Source: Tenebrio molitor (Eukaryota; Arthropoda; Insecta; Coleoptera; Tenebrionidae). Taken from it: a stretch of 64,000 nucleotides of DNA. The position numbers were made by a program, and so were the translations under genes. The notes beneath the pieces were generated by a model. The model saw only the letters and a list, made by a program, of their open reading frames with translations, made no database searches and was not told the origin of the DNA. How positions within the stretch are numbered: the stretch's first letter is position 1; the number at the start of each line of letters is the position of its first letter. The stretch spans positions 2,914,001 through 2,978,000 of the forward strand of contig NC_091055.1 in NCBI RefSeq assembly GCF_963966145.1, given 5' to 3'. Positions 34,340 through 44,735 of the stretch are shown here, one piece after another.

Positions 34340-34800
34340 GTGCTTTTTGAAAGTGCCGTATCTTAAATCGTGCGATGTGACGCTTGTCGGACACGGAATC
34401 GTCGGAAAATGTGAAATCCGATTCATCCGGGTACCGTCACGCCCGTTACAGGATACCGGTGGTCCAGTCAGTGGACTTCGCGGGTGAATAAAATTCAGAT
34501 GGGACAACGCGGGTAATTCATTTCCGGATGGGCGACGATCTCCCGTCTTGAATTATTTTGTCCGGATGCAGGGCCGCCCCCGGCAGCCGTCGACTGCGAA
34601 TTCTTGGCGGCCGCAATCAGGTGAAAAGCGTCGAAAATCGCGGTACGAGTCCGGGCGAGGCGTGCGGCTCGACGGCGGTCGTAATTGAGTGGGCTCCGGG
34701 AAGAACGCTGGGCCCCGGGTTGCAGTAAAGCGCCGAACCCGGAGCCGGGACGACGGGAAGATGCACCGGGAGCGTCGCGCGATGGCGCTCATATACATTC
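34340..34800 (+). promoter_or_regulatory. CpG-rich candidate promoter and 5' exon
   Basis: This is the most CpG-dense block in the window. It contains an initiator TCAGT with its A at 34470 and, exactly at +28 from that A, AGATG (34497-34501), which fits the DPE consensus RGWYV. A strong splice donor, CAATCAG|GTGAAAAG, is at 34619/34620. Inr plus DPE without a TATA box is the usual core promoter of insect developmental genes. An ATG at 34566 (MQGRPRQPSTANSWRPQS) would reach the donor in frame. No conserved protein is recognised. Confidence 0.4.
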
Positions 34801-35097
34801 GAGACGGAACAAAGGGATCGGATACTGGCGCATAACTGGATTAAGTTTCGCCAAAGCAATTTGTATGGCCCTTATTACGGGCCTGGTTACATGGCTCGTG
34901 TACCAGCGAATCAAGCCAATTCAATTAGTTCGCTCACTGACAAACTTAATATGCTAAGTAAAGTAGTCGCGGATTTGCGACACGCCAGTTGCTGGCTTAC
35001 GGTGCGGTTTACAAAATCATTTCGTCCGGGACGCACCGACCGACACCAGATTTTCATAAATTTTCATTATTCTCGCTTTTTTAAGCTCCGTCGATGA
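34729..35097 (+). CDS. Candidate coding stretch in the CpG-rich block
   Basis: A 122-codon open frame following a TAA at 34726. The central part reads ETEQRDRILAHNWIKFRQ, then SNLYGPYYGPGYMARVPANQ, then ANSISSLTDKLNMLSKVVAD, which looks like real protein with a Tyr/Gly/Pro-rich segment and a helix. A GTAAAG donor-like site at about 34954 could end an exon. A second frame (34685-34957) through the same DNA reads as a possible membrane segment (CMALITGLVTWLVYQRI). GC-rich DNA has few stops, so long frames are expected here and neither frame is proven. Confidence 0.25.
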   Translation, partial: SAEPGAGTTGRCTGSVARWRSYTFETEQRDRILAHNWIKFRQSNLYGPYYGPGYMARVPANQANSISSLTDKLNMLSKVVADLRHASCWLTVRFTKSFRPGRTDRHQIFINFHYSRFFKLRR

Positions 35098-37039
35098 CCC
35101 AAGATAACTCGTGAAAAATATTTCGGGGAAACTTTACGCGGACTACACGTTCTGGAACAAAACCGTTCCAAATTCAACGTACGATTTATGAGATTCCTTT
35201 GTGATTGGTGAAACCGTCTGAATATATTATTACGTGGAACTTATAGATAGGGCACGCAAATCCGCAAATGCACCCTTTCTTATTTTCCGCATGTGGATTC
35301 TATTTTTGACTTTCTGAATGTTTTATTACCTTATTTTTCCCTTAAACACGCTTTCTTACACCTCCTTCGACACTACACGGAAAATTGAGACACTGTATCT
35401 CTTTTAATTGTCCATTCGACAAATAGCCAATAAAATTCTATCTGCACTGCGGAATATGAAAAACGTAAACTTTATCCCTCGATTCCAATACACTCAATAC
35501 CATGCAATTCGGTCTTATCCCTTTGGAGTAGTGTGGATGAACGCTCTTTCTATTTTTACAATTCTACATTTTGTATTCGTTTTCAATTCACTTGTGTTGA
35601 ATTATTTCTTCTTTTGATTTACATTGGAAAAAACTAGACGAAATCACCAACCACACTTTCCAAAAAAAAATACATTCAATACAATTCTCTTGGCACTTCG
35701 TATTCCTACCAGAAAACTACAAAAACGTAAAACCAAATTCCAATTCTTTATTGGACTAAAATTATATTTAGAAATTGCGAACCAACCTCGAGTTAAAAGA
35801 GTCGATAACATCAGATTTATAGAGATTTCTTTTAAATGACAAAATACAAAATTACCTTTTGAATAAATATTCTGGATAACAACAGGTATACTCCGTGCGC
35901 TGATAGATTGCACGTTTTTTGACAGAAGACAGACACAGAGACAAGTGTGGCGGGAATTAATCTGCAAGGTTACAACGGTTTTCTACATAACGTGAAACAA
36001 TTGAGATCGAGAGTTTAGTATGTTTTGGAACTAGAATTTAAAAACGTGCAACCTATCAACGTACGGGCTATATCCATTTTTTCACATTATGTACATTTAG
36101 ATTTAAACAGATTAAACAATAAAAATTAACTCTCTGGATCACCTGAATTTAACTCCAAAAATGTTGGTTGTATTTGGTTGTAGTAAGTTATTGCGAGCAC
36201 GCTTTATAACTGTTGTCTGTTAATCTAAAGACGGAAATGAGCTGCAGAATTTAATCAAATCTGAAGCAAAAATCCACAATAACAATGTTGTTGAAACAGT
36301 CGTGCCTTCATAAAATCTTTAAACATGATTTTATGTGATTCTTACGAGTATCGTCACGACAACACCACGTCCTGTTTTTGTATTAATTCGATTTTACTTT
36401 CCTGTGTGCATTCGTTAAAAAGTATCATATTAGCCTCAAATATGAATGAATATGATTTTTGTCAAACAAAACTTATCACGCTTACGTCAAATTTGATAAT
36501 CTAAAAAATTGGCAAAACTGGGTTTTTGTTGAATGAATTAGTCATATGAAAAAGTTGGATCTAATGAGATTTTGTGCCTATGTGCAAATTTTGAGAACAA
36601 AATTCGATAAAAACATTATTCACCTATTTCAACAAAAAAATCAAAATTGAAAATTGGATTTCTTGACCGAGCACGAATGAGGGGGCAACTCTGAAATTTA
36701 ATGAACTGGCAATAATTTTTGTTCTAAAAGCTATTTTAAACTGTTTTTCGAAATACCGTAGCATTTGGTGAGGTGATAACTTTTTCAAAATTTTGTTCTG
36801 GAAATTTGCACATGGGCACAAAATCTCCTTACAATCAACTTTTTCCAATACCCTTTTTTGATATATTCAACACAAACTCCATTATCGAAAATTTTGTTTT
36901 AAAAATGTCAAATTTGAGCGACCGGAAATCACGTGATAACTCTGTCAAATTTTTAGTCTTCAGACAATGAATAGACATTTTTCTCATAACACTAGTTGTT
37001 TTCAAAAAATAAAATACAGAATAATATTTTACATAAATA
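35098..37039. other. AT-rich non-coding DNA
   Basis: No gene is supported. The 35624-35839 plus and 35644-35967 minus frames overlap and lack domains. Low-complexity A/T runs. Confidence 0.5.
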
Positions 37040-37551
37040 CAGGGTGTCTTAAAATTACCGTATTCCGAGTTGGGGGCTTAGTAGGAGACATCCTGTTGAC
37101 CAAGTTTAAAAAAAAATTGCTGTCACTTTGAAAAAAATATCAAAGTTGCCAATATTTGTTTAAAGGGACCCGATTAATATTTTTAGCTATGTTGTACTTC
37201 CCTTTTGAACAAAAATTGGAAAAATAAAACTTTTATTTTTGCGAGATAAGCTGTTTTTTCAAGAAATGTCTTTTATTTTTATTTTATTTTATTTATATTT
37301 TAATATTTTACATAATCATCCTCACCATATTTCAAAATGAATGTCAACCATTTATATTTTTTATTTGAAGAAAACATGATGAAAAGTTTGAACTTTTAGA
37401 CCCATATATCTTTGTAAAGACCTCCCCTATATTTTTTATTTTATTTTTTAGAGATTCCTGAGATTTTTCCCTACAAGACCCCCGACTTGGAATACATTAA
37501 TTTTGCGACATCCTGTATATGTATGTACTACATTAATTTTGCGACACCCTG
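37040..37551. mobile_element. 512-bp MITE with a doubled right end
   Basis: The left end is CAGGGTGTCTTAAAATTACC. The right end, read inwards, begins CAGGRTGTCGCAAAATTAAT. TA flanks the outer ends (37038-37039 and 37552-37553). The right terminus occurs twice about 36 bp apart (ending at 37515 and 37551), each copy containing ACATTAATTTTGCGACA. An (ATTTT)-rich run at 37265-37310 lies inside. No coding capacity. Confidence 0.8.
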
Positions 37552-39516
37552 TATATGTACTTTAAAAAACGACACTCCCCATTCAGAAGCGTCCTTTTAA
37601 ACAGATGATAAAAAATTGGTCTTCTGGGAGTACTGGTTTAATTCAGAAAGATTTGTCTAGATTTAGTTGTAGTAAGTTATTCCGAGCACAATTAATTATA
37701 TCTGTCCAGCAGTAATAAATTTAGAGAATTATTCATCAATTCAGAGCGGTCAAAAAGAGAGTCAAAATTCTTAATTTATGTCAACCATAAAATAATAAAT
37801 ATTTAAATGCATCGGCTTTATAGTTGTTAGTATAAATTATTTATATATTCCTTTGGTTTTTCTCCCCTGCGTTCCTTATCTTCCTCTCTAGAAATATCTG
37901 CATCGGAAACATGAAACTTATTATAACTTTTATAAATTAATGAATAATTTGTGAAAAATTACTCAGCATCATGTTTTGAATTCGTCGCGACTGTTAGACT
38001 TTTCACGCCGAATGAATACAGATTATTTACTAGAGTTTTGCTAGACCTGACAAAATCTGATGAGATCGTAGCTGATTATAATTATCCACACGTCATTTTT
38101 ATTTGTACAAGAAGTTCAGATAAGTTGAATGTTTGACAAGACGTGTAACCGTTATATCCGCATGTTTTATTAAATTTGTCTCTTGTTGCAGGTGAGCCTC
38201 TACCTACTTGAATTGCGAATCTGCAGGATTCACGCCAGATTTGAAAATCCGATACATGTGTCTATCGGTATGATACTGAAAATGTTCTGCATGCTTGATT
38301 TCAATCGTTTCATGCGACACTTTTATTTGGTTGGACGAGTGGGTGAAATTTTTATTAATTCAATACCGCTTCCGTCCGATCAATACCGCACTACTTTTCG
38401 AACTTCCGACATATTTTAATTAAGTTCGAAATGAATCCTCAGCTCAACTTTAATCGAATCCCTTTTTGCATGCACCAATAAGATTGAGCCCTCGCAAGTC
38501 GTGTCTCTTGCGCTGCGGAACTTAACAACAAAGTGAGAGATTGTTTAATTTATCTGGAAGAATTTGATGGGCGTGTGTTTTGAGCAAGTTCAAATATGCA
38601 CAAAACGAAAAGCAAATAATAATGTAAAGAATCAACAAACATCATGTTCTCTTTAATTAAGAATCGTATTAGCTTTTAGTTAAAGGAAAATAACATGTCA
38701 TATAATACATCGTGTTTGCCTAGGTCCTTCTAGGGAAATTTCACCAGAAACAGTCTATGTTTACTCAAATGTAGAATCAAGCCATTGTGATAATTAATGT
38801 AACCGTATCATATTACGTCTTGTGTCAACTTGAAAATACATCAAGGGTGCAGTTATTGCGCGAGACTCCCGACAGCTAATATTTGAATTTTACATTAAAT
38901 TAAGTGCATCTAGGTTTTTCAAGCTGCAACCACCAGGCCATAAATCATAAATTACAATTCTCGCAACAAATGATTTCAATTAAGTTGTTAGGAGTCGTGT
39001 AATGAATGTCAGATAATGAATAAAACTTCTAATTCGTACTAGTAAAATGAGATTTAATTAAAAACATAAATCCTTCAAAATTACATCTAAGTATTCGAAA
39101 GTATAATAATTGTTTTGAACGTTTCGGAGCGAACCCGTCAACACGGTCGATAATTTTGTGTATTCTTGGTTCAGCTGAGCTCATAACTTAATCACGGGGT
39201 CATTAGGTCCTTTTTAACTTCAATACACCCGTTGATTTACAGCTGCCTAATCAGAAACTTTCCGAACTTCGGTTCTGTTTAATTACTTCAGTTTGTGCTG
39301 AACAAATCTATAGAACGGCTTGCCGATTTTTACAGCACAAAAAATCACCTTAAAACAAAAGGATTCCGTTCAGATTCACAACAAAAGGCGTCGTGTGTTT
39401 CAGCTAAAAATATCCACTAAATTCCTCTCAAAGTAATTGCTCTGGCGCAACTGTTTCGGTCCACAATTCAAAATTCGAACGGTCGAATTGTGACACTTCA
39501 ATTAATTAATGTCTTA
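37552..39516. other. AT-rich non-coding DNA
   Basis: No gene is supported. Frames at 37951-38136 and 38183-38419 (plus) have no domain. Confidence 0.5.
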
Positions 39517-39867
39517 TCAAATCCCGACGACTTGACACAGAACTTCAAACGGGCCGTCCGAAAATTCTACGAAATTATTTTCACCACTATCTACTTCTAC
39601 TCTATATTCATAAATTGTATTTTTCAATTCTGCGTTGTTCCAATCCGGAATCCGGAGTGATAACCTGATATGCAGCTGCGCATCTATCAACATTTGAAAA
39701 TTATGTTCCCAATTAAATTTCATACCCACACCGAGTTCTTTTTGTATTATTTCAACTTTCACATTTATCATTTCTGAAATGTTACTTTGTTTATTCCAAT
39801 TCACTGATTCATTTGTTTCAAGGGACTCCCACAGGTAGCACACCATAAGCATTAATAAATTATTCAA
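39517..39867 (-). CDS. Candidate last exon, unknown 110-residue protein segment
   Basis: On the minus strand the frame opens right after a good acceptor (ATTGTTTTACATTAG|TT) and runs 116 codons to TGA at 39517. If translation starts inside the exon, the ATG is at 39852 (MLMVCYLWESLETNESVNW). Later parts read NVKVEIIQKELGVGMKFNW, AQLHIRLSLRIPDWNNAELK and YEYRVEVDSGENNFVEFSDG. Alternating hydrophobic residues suggest beta strands, and the acidic composition with several Trp is unlike random AT-rich translation. The first residues are hydrophobic but short for a signal peptide. No canonical AATAAA follows closely. Family not recognised. Confidence 0.4.
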   Translation of the reverse strand: MNNLLMLMVCYLWESLETNESVNWNKQSNISEMINVKVEIIQKELGVGMKFNWEHNFQMLIDAQLHIRLSLRIPDWNNAELKNTIYEYRVEVDSGENNFVEFSDGPFEVLCQVVGI

Positions 39868-41460
39868 CTAATGTAAAACAATATAAATCATGGAGATTCT
39901 CGGAATAATATAATCAAGTTATTTTAATTCTTCCCCTCTACTCCATCATTAATGTAATAAAAGCGCACTTCACATCACGGGTATTGATTATACTCTTGGT
40001 CCAAAAAGTCTTATTTTCATCGGTGGTAACCGATCAGGGGCGACAAATTAACAGCATAAAAACTATTATAATACCATCACAAAGTAAATAAATGTAGTCA
40101 AAACAAGAGATAATTTATTATAAATTTTATGTGTATGCAACCAACAATACGGACATTCTATGGTCGGTTTCGATATGTATTTCAAAACTCATAAATAAAT
40201 CAGTGGTATCAATCAAGAAAACTGTCACGTCCATATCTAGACTACATTGAACAACAGGGGCGTATTAAATAACGTACGTCGTAGTAGGGCTAGCCAAACA
40301 GACCCACAGGCTGAATTTTTCTCGACAATTTTAGGCTTCATCAATTTCTAGTTTTAATTATGGGTTAGGAACTGAATTAATGAAGTGAGTTTTTTTGTCG
40401 ACGTTCCCTTTACACAAGCCCACGTGTATTTCCATTACGTGGAAATATCTAGAACTGTGAAAAAAATCCACTTAAATGTCGTTGTTATTGACCGAAATTA
40501 CTCAACATAATAGACATTTTTGATGCGTAATCCAGTTTTTTCCACGTGGGCGTTTAAAATATTCATTTCAATGGAATCGATTTAGTTTAATCGGTGAACG
40601 GTTTGCAGTTGCGGTAGAATGTAATTTAAATGATTTTGCAATATTTGTCCCAGAGTCCCACAAATACCGTTCTCGACTTACCGATCCCAAATATTTAAAC
40701 GATTTTAATTAAAATAATAAATAAAACGCAATCATCCACTTTTTCGGAATTCACAATCGAGACCGTCGATGAAAATCTATTTTCAAAATTACAACACCCT
40801 CGGGCCGCCGGAGCAATAAAATTAAATCGCCGAATAATATTGGTAATTATTCTGTAAAATTGGCATCGATCGAATCGGCGAATTATTTTTCGATTTTCAT
40901 CACAAAGTAAACATTTCCTCGGGAATTACGCACGAAAATTACCAGAGAATTATGAGGGAAGTTTGAGGGGGTGGCTTGAGACTCGTCGTTACGCCCATAG
41001 GCAACGATTTCCACGAAAATTCATCTCATGTGGCCCATTCAAAATGAACTAGCCTCGAGATCCGTCCAATAACTATCCGCTCCCTTATTTAACTTGTTGA
41101 CTGTACAGTGACACGAAAGAAAGTTGTTCCACGAATCGAACACTTGCATTTCTAAATATTTTACAGAAAAAAAGGCGGACACGAGTGGGCGGGGATGATC
41201 TTTAACTTCTGAACTCAAAGAAACGAGGGGGATGAAACCAAATTGTATTCGTTTCCCTCTTTTTTCGGTTTATTAAAAATCGAATTCCAAAATACTTCAA
41301 ACAAAAATTAATTCAACAACGTCAAAAGCACGAAACAAATAATTTTCCTAAACTGGGAATAATTGCAACAAAGGGAATATCTGTATACACAAGTAATTAA
41401 ATGAAAATTACATTTCACAGTACAGATACTTTATTTCAAGTGGTTACATAATACTATAGA
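39868..41460. other. AT-rich non-coding DNA
   Basis: Nothing recognised; no frame above background. The region includes ATTA-rich strings and a few CGAT-rich patches. Confidence 0.5.
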
Positions 41461-42170
41461 CACTAGATCTAGATGATAACATTAATTTTTTAATAAATCA
41501 CTACAGATAAAAAACATTAAAATAAAATTAAGATATTTGCGAAGTTAGACGGCTACACTCGGAATGACACTCTATTGTACGAGGTTACACGAAAGTGTAA
41601 GTCACTAATTAATAGTTACACTAGATCTAGATTATTACATTAGTAATGTAAAGATGCAAATTGAAAGTTCCACAATATTTCACATTTTTTATGAATCAAG
41701 GAATTGATTTCATCGAAATTATATTGTAGCATAGCAGATTACACAATTCCGGTATAGAATTGTAATTACACTAGATGATTACACTAGTATTTGGCATATT
41801 TTGTGAGTCAGATAAGACGATAATTTAATCGGAACGATTACTCTCTCGATTCGATGTTAGAAAGTTCGTTCACGACACCCCATTAATTCGCCAATACACT
41901 AGATCTAGATGATTACATTGGTATTAGTAAAAATACAAATTACAATAGCTACAAAAAATTTAGCTTGCTTTTTGGGCTTGATAAAAGATTAGTGTGACCA
42001 CAATGATAGTTGTACACAATAGTTACACTAGATCTAGATTATGACATTAGTACTGGATGGGTGCAGATAGAATGTTTTATTTTTTGGTCTGGACTAAGAG
42101 ATTATTTTGACCTGAATGAAATATAGATTGGGAGCATGTGCAGTGGAGATTACACAAGTCAAAAATGCGA
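41461..42170. repeat. Degenerate tandem array, about 130-160-bp unit, five copies
   Basis: The core CACTAGATCTAGATNATNAC recurs at 41461, 41619, 41769 (shortened), 41897 and 42026, in the same orientation, followed in most copies by ATTAGTA-like sequence. Spacings are 158, 150, 128 and 129 bp. Sequence between cores has drifted strongly, while the core, which contains the palindrome CTAGATCTAG, stays nearly fixed. Confidence 0.75.
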
Positions 42171-43756
42171 GAGTGGCGTTCGGAATTTTTGAGTCAGCAC
42201 TTGTAATCCTGATAGTAAATCGGTATTAAGAGAAAGTGAATAAGTGTGTCTTTTTTGTGCGTGTTTACGGTATCACTCTGGTATTCTTTGTGTGCGCACT
42301 CCAGAGTGTGAATTATGCGTCGACTGTCGTTATCAGAATAAACTTGGTAATAGAGCAAGGAATCGAATTAATCGAACGGCAGTAAACAATACCTAAACAG
42401 ATTACGCTAATTTGGTATTATGATCAACGAACTAATTCGAATGTTGTAACGCTGCAGACATAAATAATCATTTTATCGGTTCTGCTGTATTGGAGGTTTA
42501 ATAACTGACTGGTGTTTGTACAGAGTGATACTCACAAAAGGAATAATTTATATATCTGATAAGATACGGTGATTTGTGCGCATATGTGTGGGGATACAGG
42601 AACTCGGCCAGTTCCCCAAGAGTTAACAGAAATTCGCAGCGTTAGAATTCATCTTCGTTACTCCAGTCCCGTTTTACTAAATCAATCTGGGAGACTCGTC
42701 TGAACCTGTCTGAAAATGTAACTGTGTTCCAGAATGGTCGTATTCTCCTAACGAAGGATAACGACACCGCGACGACGTAGATCCGACACAACGCTTTTTG
42801 TTTCTGACACTTTAATATAACTAGAACTGGCGCAGAATGCATCAGAGACCGCAGACTTAACGCATTGTTGATGCGATCACGTGAGACTCACATTTAGGGC
42901 TTGAATCCTGGACGAAAAAAATTCCAGGGAAAATGTTGTCGCTACAATAATTTGTGATTTTGCGCGATGGTCACCGTTAATATCGAATTAAATCAAATCG
43001 GAAACTTCAACGGTAACAACTGTGGTTTTAATGAAACGCAAATAACAAATTAATTAAACTAAATGTGTAATAACATGGCGAATGCATATTGCGTGATGGG
43101 AAAGGTTGCCACGGGGATACTCGGCCAGTAAATTTTTGAGCCGCCATGAAAAAACAAGGATTAACAATTTAAGAAATGATTATTAAACATGCGAATAATT
43201 TGCATATTTTTGTAAATAATGTACGAGTCCGACAAACTCGAGTGGAAACGCCTCGTTTGAAAGATGGACCGGCGTGGAAATTTCATTTGTATCAGGACGC
43301 TCCTGCGATAGTGTTACATAAAATCACAAAGGAGACGAATCTATCAAGTGCCGGTCCAGTTGCAAATGAAATCAACTTCACGTGAGCTGATCGAAGAGAC
43401 TTCTTCCGCCCGTATGAATATTCCTTCATATGGTGGATTTCCAGCTCGTACCGCAAATGATGTCCCATTTATTGCCGCAAATGGACGGCCCGTATTACTC
43501 TACTAAACACTCGATGATACATATGTACACACCCACTTACCTAAACTACTGATTCATCCTACCAAACAGATAAATCTCAACTCGTTCATCCCACATTTCC
43601 GTTTTTCCCAAATTTTGATTATTGTGTTATGTAAATTTGTATAACCTACACATTTACATTGTCGTAATTTCGTATTGTTTTGTTACAAAACCACAAGGTA
43701 AATTAGACCTTTACCGTCGTAGTGGCCTACACGATTTTCGTTACGTAGTTGTTATT
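42171..43756. other. Non-coding DNA
   Basis: An ATG-started 69-codon frame at 43176-43385 (MIIKHANNLHIFVNNVRVRQ) is mildly protein-like but unsupported. No repeats are recognised. Confidence 0.45.
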
Positions 43757-43901
43757 GAAGTGAAAACTTCTTCAGGCGCACCACACCGGGCAATGAATTC
43801 GTTTCATGCGACACGCTAAAATCGTCACGCTCGGGCCGTCATGCGACACGCTAACATCACATGATAGTCAACATGTCGTATAACTCTCTCAACGGACATT
43901 T
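43757..43901 (+). repeat. Repeat family copy C, left part
   Basis: Begins GAAGTGAAAACTTCTTCAGG and matches the left of copy A (GGCGCACC, GGGCA-GAATT, GTTTCA, CGTCACG blocks) with an extra duplicated GCGACACGCTAA segment. It is interrupted at a TA by the foldback element at 43903. Confidence 0.7.
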
Positions 43902-43902
43902 A

Positions 43903-44423
43903 CAGGGTGTTATTGAAATGCGTGACCAAATTTTAACCACGAGCTATTGGTTTCATGTAGAACTCGGAAAAAATATCTAAAAAATTCTACGTTAAAAAAT
44001 AAAATGACATTTATTTTTTGAGGTACAATTTTTTTCAATTGCTTTTAGTCTTCTACATTGTCCCACAATCTCGTAGGTAAAATTTCGGCACATTTTAAAA
44101 ATACACCGTGTATATCATACTTTATAAAATGTACGCCAATGCGAAGTAACCTCTAGGAAATATGCTTTAAAACAAGGAAACCACATTGCTGTACGTTTTA
44201 TAAAATATGATAAACAGGGTGTATTTTTAAAATGTACGGAAATTTTACCTACGAGGTTGTTTGACAACGTAGAAGACTAAAAGCAATTAAAAAAAAAATG
44301 TAGCTCAAAAAATAAATGTCATTTTATTTTTTGACATAGAATTTTTTAAACATTTTTTCCGAGTTCTACATGAAGCCAGTAGCTCGTGATTAAAATATCT
44401 GCACAACTTTCAAAATCACCCTG
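43903..44423. mobile_element. 521-bp near-complete palindrome (foldback MITE)
   Basis: TA flanks both ends. Arms of about 255 bp are inverted copies from the terminal CAGGGTG, through TTTCATGTAGAACTCGG, AAATGACATTTATTTTTTGA and GCTTTTAGTCTTCTAC, to the centre near 44163. A second CAGGGTGTAT/ACACCGTGTAT pair sits inside the arms (near 44100 and 44216), suggesting one palindromic element formed inside another. No coding capacity. Confidence 0.88.
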
Positions 44424-44435
44424 TATATGCACATA

Positions 44436-44542
44436 TCTCGCAAATTAAGCGTTTTTGACCCCATACGTATAAGAGTTTTATGCTTATTTTTGATCATAGA
44501 ATCTGCCCTGAAAGTTTGTCAGTGGAATTCGGATACACCCTG
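44436..44542 (+). repeat. Solo right end of a TIR element (copy 2)
   Basis: Matches 351-458 from TCTCGCAAATTAAGC to ACACCCTG followed by TA. It abuts the foldback element on its left. Confidence 0.7.
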
Positions 44543-44594
44543 TATGTTTTATGTGCATTGAGATAATGTAATAGGGATCGAGATAGCTTTATAA

Positions 44595-44653
44595 ATTGTA
44601 TTTTGGGTTGCATTTTCACCTAGTCAGGCTCGTCATCTTACGTGAATAACCCT
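44595..44653 (-). repeat. End fragment of the DUF4817-bearing element family
   Basis: Its reverse complement, TAGGGTTATTCACG, then GAGCCTGACTAGGTGAAAAT and GCAACCCAAAATACA, matches the left end of the element at 26774-26831. Only the terminal 60 bp are present. Confidence 0.6.
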
Positions 44654-44735
44654 ATATATTACTTAAAATCAATTACGAACCTCACAGAAGTTTTCACTTC
44701 TGTCGTGCAGTCTTAAGCGCACACTCTTTTTTTTC
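44653..44735 (+). repeat. Repeat family copy C, right part
   Basis: Matches the right end of copy A: ACTTAAAATCAATTACGAAC, GAAGTTTTCACTTCT, TCGTGCAGTCTTAAGC, then a T-run. With 43757-43901 it makes one copy split by about 750 bp of other elements. Confidence 0.75.

Noticed and set aside
34553..34859. Overlapping minus-strand frames in the CpG-rich block
   Set aside because: GC-rich sequence has few stop codons; the frames are long in several phases at once and show no motif.
41461..42170. CRISPR-like array of spaced repeats
   Set aside because: The units are 130-160 bp with drifting spacers and a eukaryotic context; there are no cas genes and no regular 30-40-bp spacing.
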